Shown one piece after another: positions 9,541 to 20,420 of a stretch of DNA of 64,000 nt. The translations under genes were made by a program, and so were the position numbers. Below the pieces are notes generated by a model that was not told the DNA's origin, did no database searches, and saw only the letters and a program-made list of their open reading frames with translations. Source of the stretch: Cotesia glomerata (Eukaryota > Arthropoda > Insecta > Hymenoptera > Braconidae); assembly GCF_020080835.1 (NCBI RefSeq), contig NC_058167.1, positions 3,658,659 through 3,722,658 of the forward strand, read 5' to 3'. Each line of letters opens with the position of its first letter. Position 1 is the first letter of the stretch.

Positions 9541-10487
9541 TTTAACTTCCCGCTAAGTAAATCGATGATTTTCTAAATTCGGGAAGTTATTGGTTTCACC
9601 CCGTTTTACGAAAATTGAGTTTTCATCAGATCTCGACGTTTTAAGGTCACAGGAAGCTTCCCTGACTATTCCCGCGATGGTGTCCGTGCGGATGTATGTG
9701 TGTGTGTGTATGTGTGTGTGTGTGTGTATGTGTGTGTGTATGTAAACTTCTTATAACTTTTGAATGGCTTGACCGATCGGATCGAAATAGGTAGCGATCC
9801 AAAGAGTATCATTGCCATTAAATTTCGTGAAAATTTGAATCAATTCGATTGGCTAGATTTTAAGAAATCTCACAAATAAAATTTTCAAAAAATCGTTTTT
9901 TTGAAATAACTTCTAAATGGTTGCACCATTTCGAAAAACAATTTCGAAAAGTGTTTTCTTGGAATTACTTCGAAATTCCTTGTTCGATTGATTTAAACTT
10001 AAAAATCCGTTATGAAGTTTCAAAAACTGCGTCGAATGCCACCAACCGCGTAAAAATCGGTTCATTTATTCAAAAGTTTTTGCGATTTGAAAATTTAAAA
10101 AATAGTGTTTCATTAAACTCCTATCAGACTTTTGAGCTCGAAGAGCTCAAAAGCATAAAGAAGCTATCTCCGGGGGACTGGGGTTCGATTCCCCGCCGGA
10201 GAGCCATAATTTATAGCTAAGTTTGTCATTAAAGACAAATTTGGGAACTGGGGAAATAAAGGATAAAGGGGGGAGGGGGGACCTTACTCAGTAGAAATTT
10301 TATTCCTCGGTAGGGGACTCTGCCTGCAATATCTCTTTGAGCTCGGAGAACTCAAAATAACACATAAATTGTATTATTGAGCTCGAAGAGCTCAAAAACA
10401 AAATAAGTGAAATGTTGAGCGTTTAGGTATGAAGTTAGCGGGAAATTACAGGGATGGCCTTTAGGGTCAACCGTTTTCCTAATTTTT
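9541..10487 (+). repeat. ACTTCCCGCT-family repeat inside the GGGGYGTCCAT element
   Basis: The layout is complete: head at 9541, degenerate TG core at 9695-9743, mid region, GAGCTC hairpins and end AGCGGGAAATTACAGGGATG. Part of the mid region is deleted near 9930. It carries a separate 159-bp insertion in its tail. Its position inside another element shows that the family was mobile after that element landed. Confidence 0.85.
10171..10329 (+). mobile_element. 159-bp insertion with tRNA-like T-arm and B box
   Basis: It is flanked by exact TATCTC duplications (10165-10170 and 10330-10335); other family copies read a single AAGCTATCTTTTTGAGCTC here. The left part has GGTTCGATTCC (10182-10192), a perfect pol III B box. 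The stem CTGGGG/CCCCG lies inside an outer pair TCTCCGG / CCGGAGA, like an acceptor stem plus T-arm with the D and anticodon arms missing. It may be a tRNA-derived short element; there is no poly(A) tail. The rest is G-rich (ggggggaggggggacc). Confidence 0.55.
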
Positions 10488-11472
10488 TATTATATTTTTG
10501 CAAATAACGATATGAGACCAACTACGACAAATAGATATTCAAAAAGACATCTACCTAAAAAATAGGATTTGTTACAGATAAAAGTCATTTGATGATAAAA
10601 GCTAAAAATTAATTTATTCTTGATTTTTTTTTAATTTTCCCAACTACGAAATAAATTGAAAAAAGTATCAAAAGTCGAGAACAATAGCTTAAATTTAAGA
10701 TAATCACGTGAACTTTAAAAAAAATTTACATATTGTTAGTTCCAGCGATCTGGCAACGTTGCTCTTGAAAACCATGAAAGATTTGAATTTCCCGCTTTTT
10801 ATTCTACACTATTTCAGAGAGCGTTGCGCACGGCGTTGCCAAGTCACTATAACTTGTTAAGTGAGCAGGTTAGAAATGGATCAAAAATTATTTTTTTTAT
10901 TATTATATCTCGATAACAAAATGGTGAGGTGCAACTTTTATTTTTTTAACTTATTCTAAAAACATTTTTCAAAACTCTCCTACTTTTTTTTCCAATTCTG
11001 TCTCGAGAATTTTTTAATATAATACAAAATAGTGGTAGAGACCGGATATTTCACATACTTTAAATGGGACATGACCGTCGAAATCGCGAACTTTATCTTT
11101 AAATATCTTGCAATCTAAACGGTCAAAAATTATAAAATTTTAGGAATTCATAAATAAAGTTATTTTGAACCCGTGAAAAAAATTTCAGCCGAATCTGTCG
11201 AAAAATGGTTTCATGCTAGAACTACCTTAAACAATCGAGCGCTACTTTGCAGCTCTGCAGGGTTCGGACGAATATGACAAACACTATTGTGTCAAATTTG
11301 GCCATATTTTATTATAGAAATACTTTTTCACATAATTTTACACTGTTTTCTGCTAGAGAAAAAATTACGTGATATTTGTTAAGACCCCCCCTTCCCCCTA
11401 AGTGAGATTTGGTAAGATTTAGCTTGATCCACTCCCCCCCTAGAACACCTCACGTAATTAATGGACACCCCC

Positions 11473-11751
11473 TAATTGATTACTCAAATCTGCATCACTT
11501 GAATATTCAAGAAAATTTTTTTTTTTATTTTGTAATTCGGAAAAATTTAATTACAAAAAGGACGAAAAAATAAAAATTAAATTTAGAATCTTAATTACCA
11601 CATTAGAAATAAGTTTTTCTATTTTTAATCCTGTATCCAGATTAAAAACTAAAATAAATATTTGTAATCCTAACTACCTTATTAAAATATTATTTTTAAT
11701 TGCAAGAAAGTTTAGTTAATACCACGTGCGTGCTTACAAATAAATCGCTTG
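11473..11751. other. Unassigned AT-rich spacer
   Basis: This is AT-rich sequence between two DNA elements. No gene, repeat array or TIR pair is recognised. Confidence 0.5.
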
Positions 11752-12100
11752 TAGTCCGGTCAATTTAGACATTCGAAGTTACATAAAGTCCCAACAAGCT
11801 GAATTTCTGTGAAGTTGTTCAAAACATAATTATAAACAATGTCTAGAAGTTCCCCATCATTCCCCTGTAAGGAAAAAATTTAATTCAAGGTCAAAGGTCA
11901 AAAAATGAGTTTTTCGCGATTTTCAGCAAAACGGTAAGTTTTATCATAAAAGTACTTCAGACAAAAATTGTAGATCATAAAATTATCTATAAAAAATGTA
12001 TCAATACTTTTTTTCTTATGAGCCACCGTTTCTGAGATATAACGATTCAAAAAGTTATAAAAGTTGTTATCGTCATAATATGCACACGTTTCCACGCCAC
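11752..12100 (+). repeat. Left terminal inverted repeat
   Basis: It matches the complement of 14324-14680 with few changes. Short ORFs in both copies (FFIDNFMIYNFCLKYFYDKT in each) arise only because the TIR sequence is duplicated. Confidence 0.85.
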
Positions 12101-12276
12101 CTATGAGGTAGTGTACTTAGCGCGTTTTTTTTAACGTGGTTTACCCAGTAGGCCTACTCCACGGGTCAGTTGTGATCCTGTTTAATGTAAAACTATTGCA
12201 AAATAACGGAAATTTTCAAAGATTGGGAAAGATAAAAGCGATGTAAATGAAAAAAAAGTGTTGAAGTTTATTCGTC

Positions 12277-13536
12277 TTATTCGTAAGTTTCAAATTCTTG
12301 TTCTTCTTCTTGATCTTCTTCTTGTTCTTCTTCTTCATCTTCATTTTGGATGCAAGTAAATTGCGTCAATAGCGATGTATCGCATGATACTTCGTCGGAG
12401 TCAAACGAATCCTCCATTGTTTGTGATTCAATATTAGAGCACGACCGGCCTTGACAATTTGTGCATGCCAAAGAACAAGACAGTCCGACTTTTTTGCAAC
12501 CACATTTAGCACTGCATCCCTTTTTGCAGTTGCAAAAAATAGTGTTCAGCAGTTTTTCCGGCGCAGGTGGAAGTAAAGTTTGAACTGGCTCTAATATATT
12601 GTTGACCAACTTCCAACCCCAGTCTGTAGGGTCTAGCTGATAACCAAGCCACACTTGAACTTGGTAATATACTCGAAAAAGATGTTGGTGAGCAGCAACT
12701 GAGGTTGGAGGAAGACAAGCTAATTGAACTTGTTTTTTATTTTTAGTATTTTTAACGAAACATGTATATCGATGCTTATCTAAACAGGTAGTTTTTTTAG
12801 GAGCTCCGTACATAGAAAGAAGAAAGCGGATGCCGTTGGTAATAACTTCTTGTTGAGTTGAATTACTCTTTTTAAAAACTTCAGCACATTGAATTAAATC
12901 TTGTTTTTCAAACATTTTGAAAACTGCTGTTTTACCCCTCCTGTAAAATGCAGATGTCGTATCACAGCCAGTTATTGCGTATAAAAATAGTACATGATCT
13001 TTACACTTTACTAAAGTAAATAAACTTTTTGATGAATATATATCTGATTGATGCTGAGCTTTTCCTGGTTTTAAGAAAAAAATAGTTTTTTCAGTTGGCG
13101 TTCGAGCAGTGAGTAATACAAGTAAGTCAACATCTTCACCAACAACAACAGTTGTATTTATCAAATTGAATTGCTCTATTGCTGTTTCAATAATCAATAC
13201 ATCAGCATCATTATTAGCTTGTTTTACCAATATATTTTCAGCCGTAAACTTTTCTTTCAACATTGAAATGAACCGAGACTTGTTGTGGGTATTTGTAAGA
13301 AATTTCTGTTGACTGGTTGGGACTATCATAAGTTCATCAAATAAAATATCAGAAGATGAAGATGTTGCTAAAGTTCGACGACGTTGTTCTGCAGCTTTGA
13401 TATTTCTCGTGCAATCATCATAGCCATCAAATACGACAGTAACTCTGGAACCAAAATGTCTACGTACAGTCAACGCTCTCTGTATTTGACTCGCCCGTAC
13501 AGGACCATTCTCTGTATTTGACTCGTCCTTGTCCAT
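12277..13536 (-). CDS. FEN/XPG-like (PIN-fold) nuclease with CXC-type Cys-rich tail
   Basis: The 419-residue frame holds a pattern like flap-endonuclease families: VVFDGYDD (34-41), NDADVLIIETAI (109-120), VVGEDVDLLVLL (131-142) and ITGCDTTSAF (188-197). These parallel the N-region FDG, the I-region acidic residues, the DxD and the GCD of FEN1/XPG proteins. A later block (PPTSVAAHQHLFRVYYQVQVW) precedes a Cys-rich module with C-x-C, KKGC..KCGCKK and SC..AC..C spacing, like CXC/tesmin-type metal-binding domains. The tail is very acidic. I recall similar proteins scattered in invertebrate genomes, but no experimental function. The first ~23 codons come from a MITE; before that insertion the reading frame continued upstream (PVQYVRRHFG across the junction), so the native N-terminus is lost. 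It lies alone between long TIRs, which suggests a transposon protein. Confidence 0.6.
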   Translation of the reverse strand: MDKDESNTENGPVRASQIQRALTVRRHFGSRVTVVFDGYDDCTRNIKAAEQRRRTLATSSSSDILFDELMIVPTSQQKFLTNTHNKSRFISMLKEKFTAENILVKQANNDADVLIIETAIEQFNLINTTVVVGEDVDLLVLLTARTPTEKTIFFLKPGKAQHQSDIYSSKSLFTLVKCKDHVLFLYAITGCDTTSAFYRRGKTAVFKMFEKQDLIQCAEVFKKSNSTQQEVITNGIRFLLSMYGAPKKTTCLDKHRYTCFVKNTKNKKQVQLACLPPTSVAAHQHLFRVYYQVQVWLGYQLDPTDWGWKLVNNILEPVQTLLPPAPEKLLNTIFCNCKKGCSAKCGCKKVGLSCSLACTNCQGRSCSNIESQTMEDSFDSDEVSCDTSLLTQFTCIQNEDEEEEQEEDQEEEQEFETYE

Positions 13537-13634
13537 AAGAGCTGTGTAAAATCGTCAAATACAGAGGAAGAATGTGGTCAAATACAGAGAGCGGTCAAAT
13601 ACAGAGAGGTCCAATACAGAGAGCGTCGACTGTA
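13465..13634. mobile_element. 170-bp pogo/Tc1-like MITE
   Basis: TACAGTCAACGCTCTCTGTA at 13465 is matched in inverse at 13634 (TACAGTCGACGCTCTCTGTA). TA is at both ends, as for Tc1/mariner-type elements. The unit GTCAAATACAGAGAG is repeated about six times in both orientations within it. It interrupts the 5' part of the nuclease gene and supplies its present start codon. Confidence 0.75.
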
Positions 13635-13830
13635 CATATTGAACAGGTATAAGACTCTAGCCACGCACACAATAGAACAAGAGACAGATGTCTCGAAGTT
13701 ACACTGGCTTAAAGATTAAGGGACTGGGTTTCATTTTACCTGATATTCTTGTAGTTAAAACTTATGTATATTTTATATTGTAAGTATAAGTTACAATGAC
13801 CGATAGAAAAATATTTAAACATTTAATATA

Positions 13831-14275
13831 CAGAGTGTCCCAGAAGTAACGGACGCCATTGTAGCATCTGATAAACAAAATAATTCTGAGACGAAAAGTC
13901 CTTAGCCATTTTTTAATCAGACGCATAGATAATTAATTATTAATTAAAATAACGTCCTTTTATGCGTTAGAGAGAGAGCGCTAGTGTCAAGTCAAGTGCG
14001 TTCCAACGAAGACGCTTGCACGTGTGAATGTGTAAGTAAATATGTGTGACTACGTAGCTATAGAAACTAGTTAGTCATACAGTTAGTTGTGTCTTTGTTT
14101 GGCACATACTTTACTGGACACTGGCGCTCTCTTTCTAACAAATAAAGAGACGTTATTTTTAATTAATAATTAATTATCTATACGATTAATTGAAAAATGG
14201 CTAAGGTCTTTTCGTCTCAGAATTATTTTTTTCATCAGATGCTACAATGGCGTCCGTGACTTTTGGGACACCCTG
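13831..14275. mobile_element. 445-bp mariner-type MITE
   Basis: The ends are CAGAGTGTCCCAGAAGTAAC and, inverted, CAGGGTGTCCCAAAAGTCAC. TA flanks both (13829-13830, 14276-14277). The arms stay alignable for more than 130 bp (GGACGCCATTGTAGCATCTG, ATTAATTATTAATTA). The centre is non-coding (gtgcgttccaacgaagacgc and similar). Confidence 0.85.
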
Positions 14276-14323
14276 TATAATATATATATATTATATAAAA
14301 TATTACAACTCTAGATGTATATA

Positions 14324-14680
14324 CGTGGCGTACTCATGCATATTATGACGATAACAACTTTTATAACTTTTTGAATCGTTATATCTCAGAAACGGTGGCT
14401 CGTAAGAAAAAAAGTATTGATACATTTTTTATAGATAATTTTATGATCTACAATTTTTGTCTGAAGTACTTTTATGATAAAACTTACCGTTTTGCTGAAA
14501 ATCGCGAAAAACTCATTTTTTTGACCTTTGACCTTGAATTAAATTTTTTCCTTACAAGGGAATGATAGGGAACTTCTAGACATTGTTTATAATTATATTT
14601 TGAACAATTTCACTGAAATTCAGCTTGTTGGGACTTTATGTAACTTCACTCTCATTTTTTGGTCTAAATTGACCGGACTA
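14324..14680 (-). repeat. Right terminal inverted repeat
   Basis: It is the complement of 11752-12100. It ends TAAATTGACCGGACTA at 14680. Confidence 0.85.
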
Positions 14681-15056
14681 TTGAACAAACAAAAAATTTG
14701 TTGATTAAATTTTTTTTTTCTAATTACAGTTTTCATCTTCTTCTTTCATGAAAAAAAAACATTGATTTTTAAAGCGAGAAGTTAAAAACACATAGAACTC
14801 AATCAATTTATATATAATTATTATTTTTAATAATGAAACTTGACTTTTTTAAATTGAAAAATCATAGAAAAAATTAATTACTTTTGATTGGCATGCTAGT
14901 ATTCCAAAGATGATCATTTATTGAGTGAACTATTGATCTATGACAAAAAAAAACTCTTTTAATTAAAAAAACTAATTTTAAATGTTTCATTTTTTACGTG
15001 ACAGCCCTGATTAAAAATACTGATTGCAAATAATTAGAAAACATGAAATTCTAATT
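14681..15056. other. Unassigned AT-rich spacer
   Basis: Nothing is recognised except a tiny remnant of the family head (aaagcgagaagttaaaaac, ~14776). Confidence 0.5.
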
Positions 15057-15151
15057 TTTAACTTCCCGCTAAGATAATCGAAGATTTTCAAAAATCGGGA
15101 AGTTATTGTTTTCACCCCGTTTTGCAAAAATCGAGTTTTCATCAGATCTCG
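15057..15151 (+). repeat. ACTTCCCGCT-family head fragment
   Basis: It runs from the head hairpin to CATCAGATCTCG and stops abruptly at a joint with sequence containing CCGACTAGTCGAAATGTGCG. The same motif, inverted, lies at 50485 next to another family copy. Confidence 0.8.
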
Positions 15152-15329
15152 CCCTGGTAGACGCCTCCGACTAGTCGAAATGTGCGCGATTCCGATGTCG
15201 AAATTTGAATTTAGATGCACTTATTATTTATGAAACTATAGTGATTACTAAGTACTGTTTACGATGATTTCATCATATAAACAACAAAGGCCACTTTTAT
15301 TAGGAACGTTCTATAATTAGGAGTTGTAG

Positions 15330-18300
15330 ATTATATCTACAGATCGCAAATTTCAACATGTGGAAATCACAATTCTTGGAAAAAATCTAATAAATACCAT
15401 GAAAATATAAATGAAAAAATTTTGCCACGATAAATTTGATTTCTTCATAAATAGCAAATTAATTGATTCTCATTCTATCAGAGGACGAACTCGATGTCGA
15501 AATCAAGGATCGAAAATTTTATTCCGACATCGAAAATTTCGACAGATGAGATTTATAATTCTTAGAAAAATTCTTATTGATTTCATGAAAAAAAAATTAG
15601 GAAAACGGTTGACCCTGAAGGCCATCCCTGCAACTTCCCGCCAATTCTATACTTATAGGTATTAAGTTTATAAACGCTTGAAATTGCACTTATCACGTTT
15701 TTGAGCACTTCGAGCTCATAAATACAATTTGAGTGTTATTTTGAGCTCTCTGTGCTCAAAAAAATAGCTTTTGTATGCTTTTGAGCTCTTCGAGCTCAAA
15801 AGTTTGATAGAAATTTGATAGTGGTGGTGGCATTCAATGCAGTTTTTTAAACTTCACGAAGAATCTTCAAGTTTACATTGATAGAACGAAAAATTTCGGA
15901 GTAATTCCGAAAAAACACTTTTTTCGGTTTTCTTTCGTCAACGATAACTCACGAACGAATAGACGGATTTTGACCGGACTGGCGGCGATCGACGTGGTTT
16001 TTTTTATCTTAAGAGCTGATTAGTTTTTGAAATTGATCGGTAGAGCCGTTTAAAAGTTATTCCAAAAAAACCATTTTTGAAAAAATTTTTTTTTGTAGTT
16101 TTTTTGCGGTTTCTCAAAATCTACTGGTCCGAATCGTTCCAAAGTATATAAAAAATCTGAGTTTGGTCAAGCCCTTTCGAATGGCACCGCGATCAAATCA
16201 GTCAAGCCGTTCAAAAGTTATAAGAGGTTAACATCCACACACACACACACCATAGCGGGAATAGTCAGGGAAGCTTTCTAGGACCTCGAAACGTCGAGAT
16301 TCGATGAAAACTTGATTTTCGTAAAACGGGGTGAAAACAATAACTTCCCGATTTTTGAAAATCTTCGATTTTCTTAGCGGGAAGTTAAAAATCATTAAGA
16401 CTCTAGGCACGATAAATTCCATTTCACGATGAATAAATAAATAATATATTTTCTGTCTCTCAATAAAGAACTTGACATCGAAAATACCTTTCGGACATCG
16501 CAAACTCCGACAGGCAAAATTTAAAATTCTTTGAAATGATCTTACAAATTTCATAAAATAAAAATATGAATAATTAAGACTCCGGGCACGATAAATTTAA
16601 TTTTTTCATGAATGGCAAATTAATTAATTCTCAGTACATCAGAGCAAGGACTCGATGTCGAAATCAACGATCACAAATTTTACTCTGATATCAAAAATTT
16701 CGACAGATGTCGTTGATCATTCCTGAAAATATTCTTATAAATTTCATGAAAATATTAATAATTGTGACTCTTAGCACGTTGAATTCCATTTCACGATGAA
16801 TGGGTAATTAATATATTTTCTGTCTCTCAATAAAGAACTTGACATCGAAAATGTCTTTTCGACATCGCAAATACTGACAGGTGAAGTTCATAATTCTTTT
16901 AAATACTCCTATAAATTTCACAAAAATATAAATAATTGAGAGTCTGGGCACGATAAACTGAATTTTTTGATAAATTGTGAATTAATTAACTCTCAGTATA
17001 TCTGAGGATGAACTCGATGTCGGAATTAAGGGTCGGAAATTTTATTCCGATATCGCAAATTTTGACAGGTACATATCATAATCCTTAAAAATATTTTCAG
17101 AAATTTTATAAAAATATCAATAAGTAAGAAGCTAGACACGATAAATGAGATTTTTTGATGAATGTTAAATTAATTAACTCTCAGTTTATCGGAGAAAAAA
17201 CTCGATGTCGAAATTCGGGGTCGGAAATTTGATTCCGACATCGAAAATTTCAACGGATGAGATTCGTAATTCTTAAAAGTAATCTTACAAATGTCATAAA
17301 ACTATAAATAATGGAGACTCTTGCTCCGATACATTCCATTTTCCGATGAATGGCATATTAATATAATTTCTGTCTCTTAAGAAAAAATTTGACATCGAAA
17401 ATGTCTTTTCGACATCGCAAATACCGACAGGTGAAATTCATAATTCTTCAAAACACTTATAAATTTTATAAAAATATAAATGAGAGTCTGGGCATGGAGA
17501 ACTAAATTTTTTGATGAATTGCGAATTAATTAACTCTTAGTATATCTGAGAACGAACTCGATGTCGGAATCGAGGGTCGGAAATTTTATTCCGATATCGC
17601 AAATCTTGACAGGTACAATTCATAATTCTTAAATATACTTTCATAAATTTTATAAAAATATCAGTAAGTAAGAAGCTAGACACGATAAATTTAATTGTTT
17701 GATGAATGTTAAACTAATTAATTCTCAGTATATCGGAGGACGAACTCGATGTCGAAATCGAGGGTCCACAATTTCATTCCGACATCGAAAATTTCGACCG
17801 ATGAGATTTATAATTCCTAAAGGAATCTTAAAAATTTCGTTGAACTATTAATAATGGAGACTCTTGCTCCAATAAATTCCATTTTTCGATGAATGGCATA
17901 TTAATATATTTTCTGTCTCTCAATAAAGAACTTGACATCGAAAATGTCTTTTCGACATCGCAAATACGACAAGTGAAATTCATAATTCTTTTAAATACTC
18001 TTATAAATTTCATAAAAATATAAATAACTGAGAGTCTAGGCTCGATAAACTGAATTTTTCGATAAATTGCGAATTAATTAACTCAGTATATCTTAGGAAG
18101 AGCTCGATGTCGATATCAAGGGTCGACAATTTTATTCCGACATTGAAAATTTCGACATATGAGATTTATAATTCGTAAAAGTAATCTTATAAATTTCATT
18201 TAATTATGAATTATGGAGACTGTCTCTTCAATAAATTCCATTTTTCGATGAATGGCATATTAATATATTTTCTGTCTCTCAAGGAAGAACTTGCATCGAA

Positions 18301-19007
18301 AATGTCTTTCCGACATCGCAAATACCGACCAATGAAATTCATAATTCTTCAAAATACTCTTATAAATTTCATGAAAATATGAATAATTGAGAGTCTGGCC
18401 ACGATAAACTGAATTTTTTTGATGAATTGTGAATTAATTAACTCTTAGTATATCTGAGGAAGAACTTGATGTCGGAATCAAGGGTCAGAAATTTCATTCC
18501 GATATCACAAATTCCGACAGGTAAAATTCAAAATTCTTCGAAATACTCTTATAAATTTCATGACAATATAAATAATTAAGACTCTGGGCATGATATTTTA
18601 ATTTCTTTAGAATCGCAAATTAATTAATTCTCAGTATGTCAGAGCAAGAACTCGATGTCGAAATCGAGGATCGGAAATTTTATTCTCATATTACTAATTA
18701 CGATAGATATCACTCGAAATTCCTTAAGATATTCTTCAAAATTTCATAAAAATATTAATAATTGAGACTCTGAGCACGATGAATTCCATTTCACGATAAA
18801 TGGCAAATTGATTAATTTTCTATCGAAAATTTTGATAGTTGAGGTATATAATTCTTAAAAGTTATCTTATAAATTTCATAAAAATATAAGTAATAGAGAT
18901 TCTTGCCATGATGAATTCCATTTCACGATGAGTGGCAAATTTATATATTTTCTGTGCCTAAAGATAGAACTTGACATCGAAACTGTCTTTTCGACATCGC
19001 AAATACC
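15330..19007 (+). repeat. Satellite array, ~185-bp monomers of two main classes
   Basis: Class A monomers contain GAACTCGATGTCGAAATC and TTCCGACATCGAAAATTTCG. Class B monomers contain GAACTTGACATCGAAAATGT and CGACATCGCAAATAC. Both carry 'aataattgagagtctgggcacgataaa' and 'ataattcttaaaa' linkers. Key motifs fall near 15490, 16469, 16650, 16830, 17011, 17199, 17390, 17548, 17745, 17929, 18103, 18288, 18463, 18650 and 18970, about 170-197 bp apart, often in A-B or A'-A-B order. The array is interrupted by a family repeat at 15587-16388. Short ORFs in it are by chance. Confidence 0.85.
15587..16388 (-). repeat. ACTTCCCGCT-family repeat inserted in the satellite
   Basis: It runs from AAAAATTAGGAAAACGGTTG to ttcttAGCGGGAAGTtaa. 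The satellite sequence (gatttcatgaaa | aatcattaagactc) continues on both sides, so this is an insertion into a monomer. The core is a short (AC)n at 16236-16251. Part of the tail region is deleted near 15820. Confidence 0.85.
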
Positions 19008-19111
19008 CTTGTAGGAAAAAAATTATATACGATGGGGTCTGTCTTGGCACAATACTGGGTTGCCCAGACTCGGCCGAACAATACTGGCCCACGACTGGAC
19101 CATTACTCAAC

Positions 19112-19930
19112 TGACAAGTCTTGGTTTGCTACTCCTGGACCAAGATATAGCCAGTGTCTATGTAACAAGTATTGGTTTTCCAGTCTTGAACCAAGACCCA
19201 GCCAAAATCCAATTAACAAGTCTTGGTTTACTACTCTTGGACCAAGATATAGCCAATGTCTATGTAACAAGTCTTGGTTTGCCAGTCTTGAACCAAGACC
19301 CAGCTAATATTCAACTGACAAGTCTGGGTTTGCTACTCCTGAACCAAGATTTAACCAATGTCAATGTAACAAGTCTTCGTTTGCTAGTTTTGAACCAAGA
19401 CCTAGCCAATGTCTATGTAACGAGTCTGGGTTTGCCAGCCTTGGTTCAAAAGTTAACCAATATTTAATTAACAAGACTTCACAGAAAAAAAAAAGTTAAC
19501 TTGAATCAAGTAAAAAATTCTTGAACCAAAAGAAAATAATTTTGAAAAGTTTTATTATCTTGAATCAAGACGAAAAATTCTTAAATCAAGTTGAAATTAT
19601 TTAAACAAAGAAAAATTTCTTGGTTTAAAAATTTTTTTACTTAAATCAAGGAGACTAAGTTCTTTAACATTATTTACTTGATTCACGTTAATTGTTTTTT
19701 CTGTGTTGGCTTATTATTCTTGGCCCAAGACCCAGCCAATATTCAACTGATGTCTTGGTTTGCTACTCCTAGATCAAGATCTAGCCAGTGTCTATGTAAC
19801 AAGTCTTGGTTTGCCAGTGTTGAACCAGCTAATATCCAATTAACAAGTTTTAGTTGATCAGTCTTTATCCAAGATCTAGCCAATATCTTTGTAATAAGTC
19901 TTGCTTGCCAGACTTGGGACAAGCGCCAGC
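19112..19930. repeat. ~102-bp minisatellite built on TCTTGGTTTGC / ACCAAGA
   Basis: Units of about 102 bp (two ~51-bp halves) carry AACAAGTCTTGGTTTGC and TTGAACCAAGACCCAGCC. There are about three good copies at 19112-19460 and more diverged copies at 19700-19930. An open frame runs through several copies (SLGLLLLDQDIA.VYVTSLG), because the unit length is a multiple of three. TCTTGG...CCAAGA can pair within each unit. Confidence 0.8.
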
Positions 19931-20348
19931 CACTATTGACAGTGTTAAAACTGTAAATTTGACAGTTTTTCTGTCATTTTATTGTTGTTTTTTTTCAAAT
20001 GCTTAAATTGAAAATTTATTATTTAACAAAAATAATTACATATCGCCAAGATTGATACGGTCTTAAAAAAATTAAAATATAATAATTTACAGTGGAATTT
20101 TTAGTATTGATAATTTTAAACATTAAAATTTATAACAAAATATTAAAAGTATACAGAACGATGTACAAATTCTAAAGTAATATAAGGACATGACTTTTGT
20201 ATTTTTTTAAATTAATAAATATTTCTAAAAAATCGTTAATTTTCACCAAAACACAATATTAAATAACATAAATTATGAAAATAATAAACCGTCACACTCT
20301 GTCACCATATAGATTTAGCTTATAAGAATGATATGTAGGTCGACTTAT

Positions 20349-20420
20349 CGATCGTACGGCGTAGGGATTAGTTATCAGTCTAGCAAGCGCGCGGCTCGGG
20401 TTCGAATCTCGGTTAGGGCA
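20349..20420 (+). ncRNA. tRNA-like sequence (SINE head or tRNA pseudogene)
   Basis: GGCGTAGGGATTAGTTATC precedes GCGGCTCGGGTTCGAATCTC; GGTTCGAATCT fits a pol III B box. It belongs to the same family as the sequence at 61451-61530 (GCGTAGGGGGTTAGGTATCG ... GGGTTTGAATC). Acceptor pairing is poor, so a functional tRNA is unlikely. Confidence 0.45.

Larger units (their letters stand above)
9297..11472. mobile_element. Non-autonomous DNA transposon with GGGGYGTCCAT ends
   Basis: The left end is GGGGCGTCCATAAATTACGTG, followed by a C-rich tract. The right end, inverted, is GGGGGTGTCCATTAATTACGTG, also with a C-rich tract. TIR similarity runs on to AAGATTT near 9350 and 11420. Ends of the type GGGGTGTCCATAAATTACGT are common among invertebrate DNA elements, but I cannot name the superfamily. 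No transposase is present. The interior holds a later insertion of the ACTTCCCGCT repeat (9541-10487) and AT-rich sequence with CTGGCAACGTTGC / GGCGTTGCCAAG near 10750-10850. Confidence 0.7.
11752..14680. mobile_element. TIR transposon (~350-bp TIRs) carrying a nuclease gene
   Basis: TAGTCCGGTCAATTTAGAC at 11752 is repeated in inverse at 14680. Left and right arms remain alignable for about 350 bp (11752-12100 and 14324-14680), through GTTGGGACTTTATGTAAC and GCATATTATGACG. Flanking TTG occurs on both sides (11749-11751, 14681-14683) and may be a 3-bp target duplication; TA is the alternative. Inside is one minus-strand gene (12277-13536) and two later MITEs (13465-13634 and 13831-14275). Without the MITEs the element is about 2.3 kb. 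No standard DDE transposase is visible, so the element may be non-autonomous or use the nuclease in an unknown way. Confidence 0.8.

Noticed and set aside
10160..10215. Functional tRNA gene at the GGTTCGATTCC motif
   Set aside because: D-arm and anticodon arm are missing; only acceptor-like and T-arm parts are present.
11898..14565. Two similar small proteins (FFIDNFMIYNFCLKYFYDKT) as a gene pair
   Set aside because: They are the two terminal inverted repeats of one transposon read outward; the rest of the TIR is non-coding.
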